A DNA stretch of 64,000 bases from Phalacrocorax aristotelis (taxonomy: Eukaryota > Chordata > Aves > Suliformes > Phalacrocoracidae). The notes under the pieces are model-generated. The model was not told the DNA's origin and did no database searches. It was given only the letters and a program-made list of their open reading frames with translations. A program made the position numbers and the translations under genes. The DNA lies in the NCBI RefSeq assembly GCF_949628215.1, contig NC_134276.1, positions 12,117,690 through 12,181,689 of the forward strand, given 5' to 3'. This document shows, in pieces, positions 48,124 to 60,600 of the stretch (the first letter of the stretch is position 1; each line of letters begins with the position of its first letter).

Positions 48124-48250
48124 ATTCATAGCATAATTTCAGTCAGAAGGGATTTCTACAACCCTTTTGGTCCAACTTCTGCTCAAAGCAAGTATAACCT
48201 CAGTTACATCAGATTGTTCAGAAACTTAGAGATGAGTTCTGAATGTTTTA
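48124..48250 (-). mobile_element. Short CR1 fragment
   Basis: Plus text TCATAGCATAATTTCAGTC, AGAAGGGATTTCTACAACCC and CAACTTCTGCTCAAAGCA is a decayed CR1 3' end in antisense, in the first TAF1D intron. Confidence 0.7.
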
Positions 48251-48461
48251 CATCTCTCCCTACTAGGGATAAGTTTTCGCTTAAATAGGCACATACACGT
48301 GTAGCCAACAGCGCTTTATACCTTTAAAGATACTGCAGTGTTAAGTCATACACAAATATGCACTTCACTGTGGTTTACAACTTTTTAAAATTAATCTAGG
48401 ACACCGTCACCATCAGGAGCAACACCATCTTCCCTCTGTTCTTTTGCTAACTATATTGATG

Positions 48462-50035
48462 CCGTGAAAAGCCAAAATCAGGACTCGATAGTCTGAACAA
48501 CTATTAAGCAGGTATTCTTTACTGCAGCGCTGGACGCACAGGGGATCACTCCTCCTAATGTGCGTGCCAAACAAGGTTAGTTACATAGCTTATATACAAG
48601 ATATATACACATATTCATTAAGTTTCCAAGAAATTATTTACATATTCATTATTTTTCCAGGAACTTATGATAGGTTACCACCCACCCCCGCAACATCTTT
48701 GTCCAATACTACATGCTGAGCAACATCTCTTCCTTCCCTCCTGTCCCCTTCTCTCATTTCTTTGTTCTCTCTCTAGGGATAAAACTAGAGGGTCTTGTAG
48801 TGTTACATTAATACCGCACTCCTTCTGCCAGTCCAGATTATTTCAGAGTAAAAAAACCGTATCTGCATACATAACCTCATCCCACTTTCCTTCTTTCCTT
48901 AAAAAGAACAGCTGCAATACAGTGTTATAATTCAATGATCCATTAACCAGCCAGTTTTCACCATCCTCCAGTTTGTACAAGGGCCACCACTGGTTACAAT
49001 ATTTAGTTAGTGTTTTCTTGTTCACATTCCCACCTGGTGGTCCCCCTATATCTTTTCAATGTGCTAGGATACATCCTAGGGGGCTTTTCTTTACAATACC
49101 ACCACTTTGATGTCCCCTCATTGATTTTGTACTTCCTTCTTTTTCCTACTCTGACCCCATTTCACAATTTTTCACATTGAATATCCCATCCAAATACTAT
49201 CCGTAAATTTTGGTTACAAATAAAACAATTCACAATAGAAAGTGGTTCACATTCATTTCCATGGTGAAATACAGTTTTCCAGGTTTCCCACACTCACTTT
49301 GCAGTCATGCTGCGTCCCAGTCACTCACTCACCAATCACACCAGTGTTAAATCACCTCAATCATACTTAGTTACCAATCCAAGGCAATTTCCAGCAATCA
49401 AACCTCCATGAGCATATCTCAGTACCTGTAAGGAGCTGTTTACTGAAAGCTCCCCAGTTTTACACTGCATGACAGGTATATCCAAATTCAATACCCATAA
49501 GCTAATGTCCGAGTTCAATATCGGCAAATCCTTAACACCAGAAGTACAAAACTTATGTGGGCTACGTAAGTGTACCACTACCAGAAAGCACATTATTGCA
49601 GAAGTACAAGGTTTAACCCATGCCTGTACCAACATACTAAACACCAGAGCACACCACAGCAAATGTGCACAAAACCAGAAGTACAAAACTTTATATAAAT
49701 TATGTAAGCGCTGTAATACCAGATGTATCCCTCAGGCACTAGTAGCCTGGGATATCGTGCTCCGCATAGGACATCTCCTACGACTTACGAGAACCCTCAA
49801 AATGACCAGTCCCAGATTCCAGAACAGAAAGCCACAAAGATTTAAATACCACCTTTATTCCTTTAGATGGTCCTTGTCTGCTCCCACAGTGATCTAAGTG
49901 AGGTAAGCAGTCCCTCCAGGAAATCCCGGAGGTACCCTACAGAGTCCTCTTCTCAGAGGGTCCTGCAGCTGAGCAGAGCATGTCCCATCTGGATCACCAA
50001 AATGATGCCGTGAAAAGCTGACATCAGGACTCCAG
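48462..50035 (-). mobile_element. Deleted endogenous retrovirus, minus orientation
   Basis: A TG...CA LTR occupies 48462-48879 (418 bp). Directly upstream in element sense lies a polypurine tract (48880-48901). About 1.1 kb of internal sequence follows with no long open frame. At 50004 the LTR end (TGCCGTGAAAAGC on plus, then ATCAGGACTC) recurs for about 28 bp and then diverges. Immediately inside it is a primer-binding-site-like TGGTGATCCAGATGGGAC (minus). The layout is an ERV with an internal deletion and a truncated 5' LTR. No gag, pol or env homology was seen. Confidence 0.65.
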
Positions 50036-50049
50036 GCCCTTGCTTCAAT

Positions 50050-51290
50050 ATGATATCCAAAGCCTCCTCCCCTAACAATCTAGCAACCCTTTGTTCACTG
50101 GTTATCAATCAACACAGAGACTAGATCCACAAACAAAATGTTTTTCAGATGAATCTGCAAGACAACCCAATCCACCACTTCAGCTGTCCGAGTCTATGTA
50201 AAAGGAATTGAAACACACAGCAGAGGAAACTGTCCTTCCTATGTAACAGCCTCGAGTTGTTTTACCTGCTTGTTAGTCATTTACTAGCCCTGTAGATCAG
50301 CATCTTTATGATTTTACTGTGCTCTTTACAGTTTCACAAACCCATCATCATACCCATCGACATTTTAAATGTAGCTACACAAAATTTAGCATCTGAAGAC
50401 ACTATAGCAGAACTAATCTAGAATCCTCAGATAACCTGCCATTGTCTAGGTAAGTTTCAGGTTTCTGAGTACTGATTACTGCACAGATTCAGGAAGGTGG
50501 CTTCCCAAAAGCATGGGAAGACAAAGGTATGCACAGCCAAATGAGAAGTCTGAAAATATGGTAGATACACATAGACTATCAGTAAATAAGAAGAATAGGA
50601 GGCCAAAACAAATGGCTATAGAACATAAACAGTGATGACAGTTCACAATATTAAGTTCCACTTCTTCTCTAACCCATAGAGCAATAGTGACCTCGAAACT
50701 ATTCTCACAGCAAAGGATAAATGTAACACAAATCTGCTGCAGCTATAGACCAGTGATTGATTTTTAAGCAGTCTACATTTAAATGAATTTTTGCATTATC
50801 TAACTGTTCAACGCAGAACCTAACCCACTGCATTTTTCAAAATGAAAATACTTCATTCCAAAACTGCACTAAACGCAGGCTTAGAAATACACTAAACCTT
50901 AAACGCACCCCAAGGCACTTAAAGAAGCAGCAGAGGTGCCTAATCCACCCTTCATTGTGAGGAAGGGTGATTTTTGACAGGAACCTGCACCTACGCCCTA
51001 GACGAACACCGGTTCACCCAAAGCCTGACAAACACAACACCCAGACACAGAACAGCCTAACAGCAAACCAGGAACAGTCGCAACGATAGCGCTCCAACTA
51101 CACAGGTTGTGGCCTGTACTTACAGTTAGTAGCTCAGCATCATTCACCGCCTCCACCACAGCTCAATTCTTAGCTGCTGGCACGGCACACAGCTCCCTTA
51201 GGGAATAAAAACAGCCAACATGCGACCGACCGATTATTTCACACTAACTCCTCTCCTCCCGGAAGAGCCATCGATTACTTTGCCAACATT
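50050..51290 (-). other. TAF1D first intron, unique part
   Basis: No repeat or conserved exon recognised. A C-box-like ATGATGA near 50342 with CTGA at 50298 was examined and is too short to be a C/D RNA. Confidence 0.4.
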
Positions 51291-51293
51291 TAC

Positions 51294-51700
51294 CTCACGT
51301 TGAAGGCGCTGCACACACCGCTCACCCCCCCCATCGCCGAGCTCAGCGCCACGGCAGTCATTTTGTACGTGGGCACCCACCAAGCCACCACACAGCAAGG
51401 ACGCCCCACCAGCCCCGCTCCCGAGGAGGCTCCCGCCAAGGGCCGCCACACAGCCCACTCCCGGGGACAGCACCCGCCGCGGCAGTCCGGGCCGCCAGCC
51501 TGCCCCGGCCCTTCCCCGCAGACCGGCTCCCTGGTGGAGGAGCTCGGCGAACGGGCACGACCCGATGCCGCCGCCGCCGCTCTTCCCCACTCGCCCGGGC
51601 CCTCACCCTCGCTCCCGCCGGCCCAGTACGGCGGATGGCGGCAGATGCTGACGACACCCACCACCCCCACACGCCGCCGCCGCAAAGGGCGTTAAATGGC
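51294..51700 (-). other. Likely TAF1D non-coding first exon
   Basis: The donor ACGTGAG|GTAAAT at 51294 on minus fits splicing to the acceptor at 47927 just before the start codon. The 5' limit is a guess inside the CpG block. Confidence 0.45.
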
Positions 51701-51816
51701 CGCCGCGAGCTTAAATAGCGCCGGGCGCTCGCGAGAGGCGCGAGGGTTGATGGGAGGGAGGGAGAGGCTGGCGGTTGGTGCTGAGCTGCCATGTTGGGAG
51801 AGGCGGCAGGGCGGGT

Positions 51817-51851
51817 AGTCCGTCCGTCCGTCCGTCCGCCCGCCCGCCCGG
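51817..51851. repeat. (GTCC)n-(GCCC)n tetranucleotide repeat
   Basis: Five GTCC-type units then three GCCC-type units inside the shared promoter, likely in the C11orf54 first-exon region. Confidence 0.9.
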
Positions 51852-52399
51852 CCCCGAGGCCGGCCCCTGGCGGGGGCGGGCGGTGCTGCCGCGCAGCCCG
51901 GACGGCGGGGTAGGTACGTGCGGGTCGGCGCTGGTGGCGGCCGGATGCGGGGCCGGGGATCGGCCGCCGGCACCTTCGCATGCAGGGCAGCTCCCGGCTG
52001 TCCGCCGCGCCCGCAGGGTCCCGGCTCCCCTCGGTTCCCGCGCTCCCCGCCCGGTGCGGGACTCCCAGGAGCTGCTCCTCGCACCGGTCGGCCTCTCGTT
52101 GCTGCTGTCCTGCCTCGTTCCCCCTGCCGCCCAGCCTCCCCAGAGCTGGCGGCTCCAGCCTGAACAATCCCTTTTCCTCTCGCAGCCGTGCCAAATGCAG
52201 TGCCAGCTTCAGTGTTTCTCCGCTCCAGCGCTTTGCCTTTGACTGCCCGGACCCTCTCCCGGTGGCCCCCTGGCCCGCCGGCCCTTGCCCTGCCAGGACC
52301 CATCCCTTCCCGAAACCCCAGCCGCTCAGGCAGATGCCGGTGCTGTGCTGCAGCCTTCCTCTGCCACCTGCGCGATCCCCCTGCATCGCCCCAGCTGAG

Positions 52400-54600
52400 G
52401 AATACAGCTTCTGTGGATGCATCAGTAGTTGTTTTGCTCCTCTAAACTTCACTAAATTTCTGTCGCTGACTGCCATCTTCAATTTTTCCCTGATACTTCC
52501 TTCCCCACCACCCCCCCTACCTTGACTCATTTCTAGCCTGCCTATAAGCTCTCCTTTCTGGCTTCTATCCTCCAAACTAATTTTAATTTAAGTTTTGATA
52601 CTAGACAGCCCCATCACCCCCCCATTAATATCATGGTTCCCATTTTATCTGTGTTCTCCTGGACCTTGTCAACTCTGATGTTTTCTTCCCACTTCAAAAA
52701 GATACACTTCTAAAGTCTTTTTAGATGCTTCTTTTCTCATTTTTTGGTGTACCATCCCAGATCTAATCTTTCCATTCCTTTAGCATTTGTGTTCTTTCTT
52801 TGAAAGTCTTGTAGTAATTCAATGTCACTCTACCACTCCATGATGGACCTTAATTGTCTGTTGTCTCCTTTCAGGTTCTTCCTCTCCCACACCAACCTCC
52901 CCTGTGAATGCTCTCCTTGCGGTGGCTCACAGATCTACTTCTCTTTTGCGTCCTTTCTGGTAAGGACTACTGTCTAGCGATCTGATCAGGTTTACTGTGG
53001 TATATTGAGCTTTTCCCACAGTCTTTCCTTCCTTTCTTGATTGTGGGGAGCTGACTACTGTTCTTTAAACAGCAGGTGATGGACTAGGTGTTATACTTGA
53101 GCCTACTTATTTGAACTGTGTCTAAGTCTTGCCTCTGCCTTTTGCACAACAGCAGTTCTAGCCTATCTTCTGAGTCTGTTTCAGGACTTTTACAACTGGT
53201 GTCTTGAGCGCTGGCACAGCCTCCTTCTGGACTCTCGAGAGGATGAGGATCATCTAAAACAATGTTGCCAAAGCCATCTTCTCACTTTTTTTCTCTGACT
53301 AATTACTCCCCTTCTTGTGTTCAGTGCATACTTAGTCTTGGGGTATGATTCACTCCATCTGACAGTAGGCTTCTACCAGAGGCACTAAATCAGGCTGTTA
53401 CTTCCTCCTCCACAGCCAGAGGAGGGAGGGAATCAGTCATCTGTGGAGATGGGTAGGACCAACTAAGATGAGAATTACTGTACACAGGTAGCTGTCTTTC
53501 TGTCTTTCTCTGCTGCTTGCTAGAGCAGTAATTTGGGGTGGCTGAACTTTGATCTCAAAGACTTCAGTTAGATGACTGCTGTGATCTCCCAACTCTTTTA
53601 TTTCCTTTTTCTGCTAGGTTTTTTTCCTTTATGCAGATATGAGAGGCTGATGGTATGAGGCCAGTTTGGATTTTTGACAATCATAAAAGCTAGGATTTTT
53701 TTAAAAAGATAAGCTAAAACTATACATAAACAGCTAGTTCTCTTATAGTCCTTCCTAACAAAAGCTCTGTCATGTCTGCAGTTGTAATTAGGTTTTTGGC
53801 TTTTTCTTCCAAAGCCTGAGGTCTGGATAAGTTGGACCCATTTTCTTTTTCTGCTGTGTGCAGCGAGCTTGTGCCCAAGGAGTTAATGATTGCTGTGGTG
53901 GATTTATAGTTAGTGGATAATCAGCTGTTTCTGCCCTGAGCCTAGTGGTTTGCCCTAGTAACTGACTTTGCTGTTGCAAGGCTGACTGAAATATAGTTGA
54001 TTTGTAAAGGGGTTCTTAAACTTATGTTCAAACAAAACTTTTTGTTCCAGGCTCTGTATCCATACAGAGCCTGCCTGATACTACAGAACTTGCTGCTGTT
54101 GTTTTCTGTCTTGCTGCTAGCTTGTTCCCCTCTGGAAGGGGAAACATATGCCCAGGATCAATTTGAGATCATGTCACAGCTGAGGTTGAAAGTCCACCAT
54201 AGCCAATGCTGGAAAAGTAAACAGTAAGGTAGGGAAGAGCTGAGGAGGCAGCTAATATGCTCAGAAAAACCCAGTTTTCTTTCAAAAACAAATTATGATT
54301 CCAGGCTTACAAAGGACAGATAAATCTCCTGCCCTGTTCCTTGAACTGGATTCAGCGTAGGATGTTTTGCCTACAGCCAGTTCTAAGCTTGAGGACTAGC
54401 ATAAGTAATGCTCTGAGCCAGCTATAGAGCTGACAAATGCATCTTCTTCCAAAGTGCATAAGAAAATTAACATTAATGTTGAAGCTGCTAGTCTTTCCTA
54501 TAGCAGAACTACAGTTCTACTATTGTCTATGTATTCTTGAGTGAAACTGAAAAGTAAGTAATGTATTGAAAACAGCCTGTTTTAATCGTTAAACTGTCAT
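52400..54600 (+). other. C11orf54 first intron, no feature seen
   Basis: Unique, pyrimidine-rich sequence between the CpG promoter and the first coding exon. No CR1, LTR or RNA gene recognised. A non-coding exon could be hidden here. Confidence 0.45.
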
Positions 54601-54678
54601 CCTTTGTGACAGATCAGTCGCGCCTACAGTGGGGTATATTGTAACTTCTTACCTGAAGAAATCAGCACCAATTAGGAA

Positions 54679-57600
54679 ATGGCCAAAGTCGAAAGGTTTG
54701 CTTTCCATGTTCCAAGTCTGGAGGAGCTTGCTGGGGGTAAGTCATGCAGCATGTAACTTTTTACTAACTTGTAATGCACTTCAAAGTTATCTTCTTATCT
54801 TATCAAACTATAAGCCTTCAAACTTATCTTAAAGGTCTTATCAAAACCTTTCTACTGCTAGTACATGCAGAATGTTCCTGCTTTTAGCACACTGAGCTGT
54901 AAAGAAAAGCACTATTTTTCTACATGCGATTATATCCTTAAAGCAAACAATGACGCCTCCCCCAAACCTTAATGATATTTAAGAACACAAACAGGCTCTC
55001 AAACCCATTAAAACTGGCTGCCGTGTTTGGAGATTTGTTGATGGGTTGTCACAGTTTGATAATTACAGACCGTTTGGTCTGTAGTATCCCACGTAAAATC
55101 CTGTATTTACAGATATGGGATCATCTCTTCTCTACCCTCCAGTATTTCTTTCTTTTTCAGGACTACTCAAAACACAGCTGACAAGATGCAGTTTAGCATG
55201 GCAGGTCCTCTTGCTTGAACCTACTTGGCTCCTCTTTCAGTGATTGCCTTTAGAACCAGCCTGCAGGAAACATTTTATTTAGTTTGTTTCTTTCCAAAGC
55301 CTTCACAAAAAGTCCTCAGAATAACAGAATAGTTCAGGTTGGAAGGGACCTCTGGAGGTCATTTGGTCCAACCCACCTGCTCATAAACTTCTTTCCTTGC
55401 TCTAGTAGAAAGGCATTATTCCTTAGAATCACAGAACCATAGAATAGTTTGGGTTGGAAGGGACCTTTAAAGGTCATCTAGTCCAAACCCTCTGCCATGG
55501 GTAGGGACATCTTCAACTAGATCATGCCGCTCAGAGCCCTGTCCAACTTGACATTGAATATTTCCAGGGCTGGAGCATCTACCACCTCTCCATGCAACCT
55601 GTTCCAGTGTTTCACCACCATCGTTGTAAAAAATTTCTTCCTTAGAGCTAGTCTAAATCTACCCTTTTTTAGTTTAAAACCATTACCCCCATGTCCTGTC
55701 ACAAGGGGTCCTATCCTTCTGGCAGTCTGTCTCCTGCAGCAGACATATTAAAGGTTGTTTTTCTTTCAGAGAGGTCCTCCAGTTCAGTCTGCCGCTCTCC
55801 CAGATCTGTGTCAATCTGATATTTCCATGCCATGAGAAAGTGGTCCCAGCAGTACACCGGGTGGTTCTCAGTGCTTTTCTCACCCAGTAGCTGCCAGGCT
55901 GGGGTAAGAGGCTGGGGTTGCTATAGACCTGTGGGCTCTGCAGAGAACATCATGTACTTGCAGTAGAACAGCTTAAAACAGTAGCAGAAAAACTGAGTCA
56001 TGAAGCAGAATGTTCATCTTTTTCCCCCTGTCTGTCCTGAGGATCTCCTGAAAGCTGTGAATTTTGTTGCTGTTCAGCTCCTGAGTATAATTTGAGGAGT
56101 GCCCTTTTACTGTCCTTTTCCACTTAGCGGAAGGTCCTGAGATGTATTTAGAAACCTGCCAGGTACCTTCTACTGACCCTTGTGGTCAACAGCTTGCTAA
56201 ATCTGCTCCCGAGAAGTAAGGTACGGCTGAAATCCTGACTGGAGGAAACAAAGGCATGGGAAAGTCTCCTGAGTAAATAAGGAACTGCCTGATCTGAGAT
56301 CACAGGCTGTATTTTCTGTTCCTTAGCTTGAGACATCTGTCAAAGCAGACTCGCAGGCATGAAAGACCTTGGACTGTTTAACACTGTATTTGAAGAGGTG
56401 TACATGAAGGCAATCCCACACTCAATTAAGGTTTGAAGTTGTTTCCAAACAGTGCACTTGTCTAAGTCAGAATCCTTCCTGTTCTTTGACTTTGCAGGTT
56501 CTGAGCCTAAAAATATTGATACAAAGAGAAACCAAAAGTTTAGATTTGGGGCTGTTCATTATCATCAGCACCGTTCGCTATCTGTCTTGTACTGACAGTG
56601 GCACTTGCCAGAAAATCTCCACATGAATGTAAATGTGACAGGCAATATCCAGTGACAGCAGAAGTTTCCAGACAGCAGAGACAATTTGAGATTAAAATCA
56701 AACTATAGCAAACAGTCTGGTTAAAGTATTTAGAGAACTGATTGTCACTTCAGCTAAAACTTCCTCCTTTGCTCTGGCATGATATTTGACTGTGATCATA
56801 ATTTTCTGCTCTTGTGAAGCAAAACCGCTGCCAACTGTGGTTTAAGTTTACCCATGTTATTTCACATTGTGCTGCTCCTAGTGCTACTAGGAGCAGTCAG
56901 TTACTGTATTTCAATTAAAAGGTTTTTAAAATTCTTAAAATTAATTGATGTGGTAGCTAACTATTATCTGAATGAGCTTTTGCTCTTCTCCAAAGCATTG
57001 ACTCAGGAGACAAGTGCCTACAGACCATAACATTTAAATCAATGGAGTTACATAGGGTAAGCATAAGTCCTTTAATGTATCTTCCTGAAATAAAACCTAG
57101 ACAGATATGTTTATTTTCGTCAGTAACTTGTCAAACTCTTGGTAGTTTTTCATTGTCAATAACTTTGCCATTATTCTTTATTATAGTTTTGCAGAAAGGG
57201 CTTAAAGAAAACTTTGCTGATGCTCAAGTCTCTGTTGTAGACTGTCCTGATCTGACTCAGGAACCCTTCAACTTTCCTGCTAAAGGTAACTTTGCATTCC
57301 TGCCTTCCACTTAGACTTCTCCAGTTCTTTCTACCTGATTCTACCTGGTTTTGATCTTCCAAAGATGTTGGGAGAGATTAAATTGGTTTTCAGGTAAAGA
57401 ATATGCATGAGAGGAAAGTTACATTTTATTCCTGGATTTGCTTCCTAGTTGATGTATGAATGAGGACAAGTCATTACCAAGTACTTGTCATAATTATTTT
57501 CTTAACTTATGATTGCAATACTCAATTATTTAATAAGCTTTACTTAGTGTACTGAAAAGGTTTTAAAATTCAGTTGCTAACTTCCAGATGGAGAAGCAAC

Positions 57601-60600
57601 TGTGCTACTCAGATGAGTTCCCTCTGTTGTCAGTGTGGTGAAAGAAACACTTCCAGAAGGTGATTCATCCCTTCTTATAATACATGTCCCAATAAGTGGG
57701 ATGAACTGTCCTGAGACTCGGGCATCCAGCGTTGCTGAAATTTTTCAAGTGGAGTCCCTGTGGGGGTATGCACTGTGTGGTGAGGGCATCTTACTGCAGA
57801 ACTGGCAAATGGCAGTTGTTCCCCACTGTAATATTTTTTGCATTTAGAGAATGTTAATTTTACAACAGGCTGCCTAGCATTAAATACTGTTGTGAATCAT
57901 TTTAGGGCTTACTGTCCTTTAACTTCGTAATAGTGCAGCACTTCAGATAAACATGCTAGGAAAACAGTGTTCTCAAAGGGTTTTAGAAGTTTGAGGAACC
58001 AGTTCTTTAGTGGGTTGGACTGCATGCTCATTTAACATTACTAGGAAAAAATATTTTACCAAGCTACCTGGCTGTTTTCTTCCAGGAATCTGCGGAAAGC
58101 CTAGAATAGCAGATGTGGGAGGTGTTCCTTACCTCATACCTGTTGTACAGAAAGAAAAAGTGAGTTCTTCCTGTAGCTGTGGGGTTTAATATGTTTGTCC
58201 AAAGAAAGGCAATATCTTGTTGAAATATAAACAAAACTAAGGACTAACAGGTATGATAAGATTCCACTTGTGAAAGAGACTTGCTTTTTAGTGTTTTATG
58301 AGATTGGTTCTGACGTGTGTTAAACATAGACTACATCAGGAAATCTTACACATCGTAGCAAAAATAGGATATTGCAGTTGATGGCCCATCTTCTCCTGCC
58401 CTCAAATATAAGATAGTTTTGGAAACATACCATCTGTGACAGGAGCCATGGAAGGAACCACTGAACAAAGGAGTTGTCTGCACGTTTATGTATGGCTTGC
58501 TGCATGCCTGTGATTTCAAGTCGCAGCCACCCTTCTTTGTAAAAAATGGCTGTATTTGCATTTTCAGGCAAACGCTACATTCACATTACTCTGCTTTTCC
58601 AGGAATATCATGCCTCCTTTCTGATACCTCACCCCATCTGTCTCTATATAATACTCCCTTCTATTTTGTATTTTACACAAATATAAATTTTAATAAGAAC
58701 AATAATTCGGTTTGGGGGTAAAATGGCAGAGAAACATACAGGCAACTCTACCTTTCAGGTAACAAACGCACATGAACACAACTTGTTACTACCAAATGTG
58801 TTGTTCAGAAACTGTTCAACCTAAGTATCCAAAATACTAACAAGGATCTTGTGAATTAAATGCATCCAGAGGTGACAGTGAACAGAATGATAATTCCAAA
58901 CTAGAGCACCCCACCAAAATCAAAGACTTTTTCTCTTTTGCAGGTTTACGATCTTAATAAAGTTGCAAAAGACATAGAGCTGCCTGGAGCTTTCATTCTT
59001 GGAGCTGGAGCTGCTTCATCTAAGATTCTTGGAATAAATGCTGAGGTCAGTAAATAAGTGTGATGGTTCTCAGTGAATTCATGGAAGATTCATAACAGTA
59101 GAGCAGTATCATGCTGGGTATTTCTCATTTACAGCAAAACATTAAATAAACACCATCCATGCCAAAAGCATGTAAAACATATCGGAAAGAATTGAGATGA
59201 GGGCCCTCCCTTGAGGTGCATACCATTGACATAATAAATTAATTTTTAACTTGTAATTCTCCAGGAAGCATATGATTGCTTTGAAGAGTGCAAGAAACAT
59301 GTTTTTTTGAAACTGATTGACAAAGACCAGACCAGAGGGTTTAATGACAAGATTTAGAAATGTTTGTCAAAGTTACTGGTAAATGCCTTTGAAATACTCC
59401 CTGTCTTTTGCCCTCTTGGATGGCTTTGTTTTACCATCGTAAATTTTAAAGATGCTACATACACAGTGATCACCTGCTGGAGAGGTGGGAGGCAAAAACT
59501 GCTGCCTGTAAAGGCTTTGGTTAGTCAGAGACTTCTCAAGCGTAAACCTCTGGTCTTGCCACCTTTTGATGTATTTATTGGCAGATGAGCTAGTCCATCT
59601 CAGCATTAAATTTGGGCCACTATAACGGTAGCTGTAACTACGCTGACAAAGTATTACCTAGAATTCCAATACTTGCATGCAGGCCTCAGCCCTCAACAGT
59701 TAGACTTTTTTTTCTTTTTTTTTTTTTAACAGTGGCATTCATCTTCACATAATATTAAATTTAACTGTCCAGAAAAAGTAAAACTGTTTTCTGGAGTTTT
59801 CAATTACATACAATATTAGTGCATTCTTCTTACCAGTACAGACCTCACCCTGAGAGACAGAGCTGTGTGACAAAGGGCATTATTTCTTGGGATCGTGGTC
59901 CAAAGCTTGAATTGCACTTATGTGAGTTCTGTTCATTTGACTGACTCTTACATGTTCTTACTGACCTACTTGACTTACTCTGATATGTTCTTTTTCTCAG
60001 CTTATCCCTATTATTCAAACTAAGAGTGAAAAAGCGCCTGCTGTAAATGGGAGCTACATTGCTCAGATAAATCCTGCAGACAAAGGGTGCCTGCTTGAGA
60101 AGTACAGCAGTAAATATACTGACTGTGAGTTTGGGCTGTTGGCCAACCTTTATGCCAGTGAGGGCCAACCTGGTAAGGTATGTACTTTGATCAAAGGTGA
60201 CCTTGCTTGTAGAGCTTTGTGGCTGAAGGGAAACTCATGCTTCCATGTTATCCTGTCAGTTTTCTGTGATAATAGTGAAGTAGTAGTTCCATGAAAGAAA
60301 CACAAGGAACTGATGCCGGTGAACGAGAGGACAAATTGGTGGAGACAGAGAGGCATTTGAATTTTTGAGGGATAAGTATTAGTTTACTAAAACTGTTCCA
60401 CCATAAATCATCCATCCAACCCCAGTCCAAAGTAGCAGTGATTTAAGGTAAACATTGTACAATGGACTTGTGTAAATCAGGTCTGGACACTTGTCTAGTT
60501 GTTTGTAGAAGTGCTTCCACCAGTGCAGCTAGTGCAAAGAGGCGTTGGCAGAGCAGTCAAAAACCTGACTGCTGCATGGAAACTGAGCAGTCTTCTCTGT

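Larger units (their letters stand above)
51250..52400. promoter_or_regulatory. CpG-rich bidirectional promoter, TAF1D / C11orf54
   Basis: Dense CpG over about 1.1 kb, the only such block in the window, between divergent genes. Visible motifs are a YY1-type GCCATGTT at 51788-51795, a second ATGGCCGCC at 51696-51704, a CTCGCGAGA palindrome-type element at 51728-51736 and GC boxes. Long open frames on both strands here are caused by GC content. Start sites are not defined; TAF1D should start near 51.4-51.7 kb on minus and C11orf54 near 51.75-51.9 kb on plus. Confidence 0.8.

Noticed and set aside
50290-50352. C/D-like boxes on minus in TAF1D intron 1
   Set aside because: About 50 nt long with no terminal stem.
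51358-52575. Long minus-strand open frame of 405 codons in the CpG block
   Set aside because: Arg/Gly/Pro-rich composition from GC-rich promoter DNA, overlapping frames open on both strands, no recognisable domain.
57042-57186. Upstream ATG in frame with C11orf54 exon at 57187
   Set aside because: The human-like N-terminus is supplied by the exon at 54679, and a clear acceptor separates this stretch from the coding exon.
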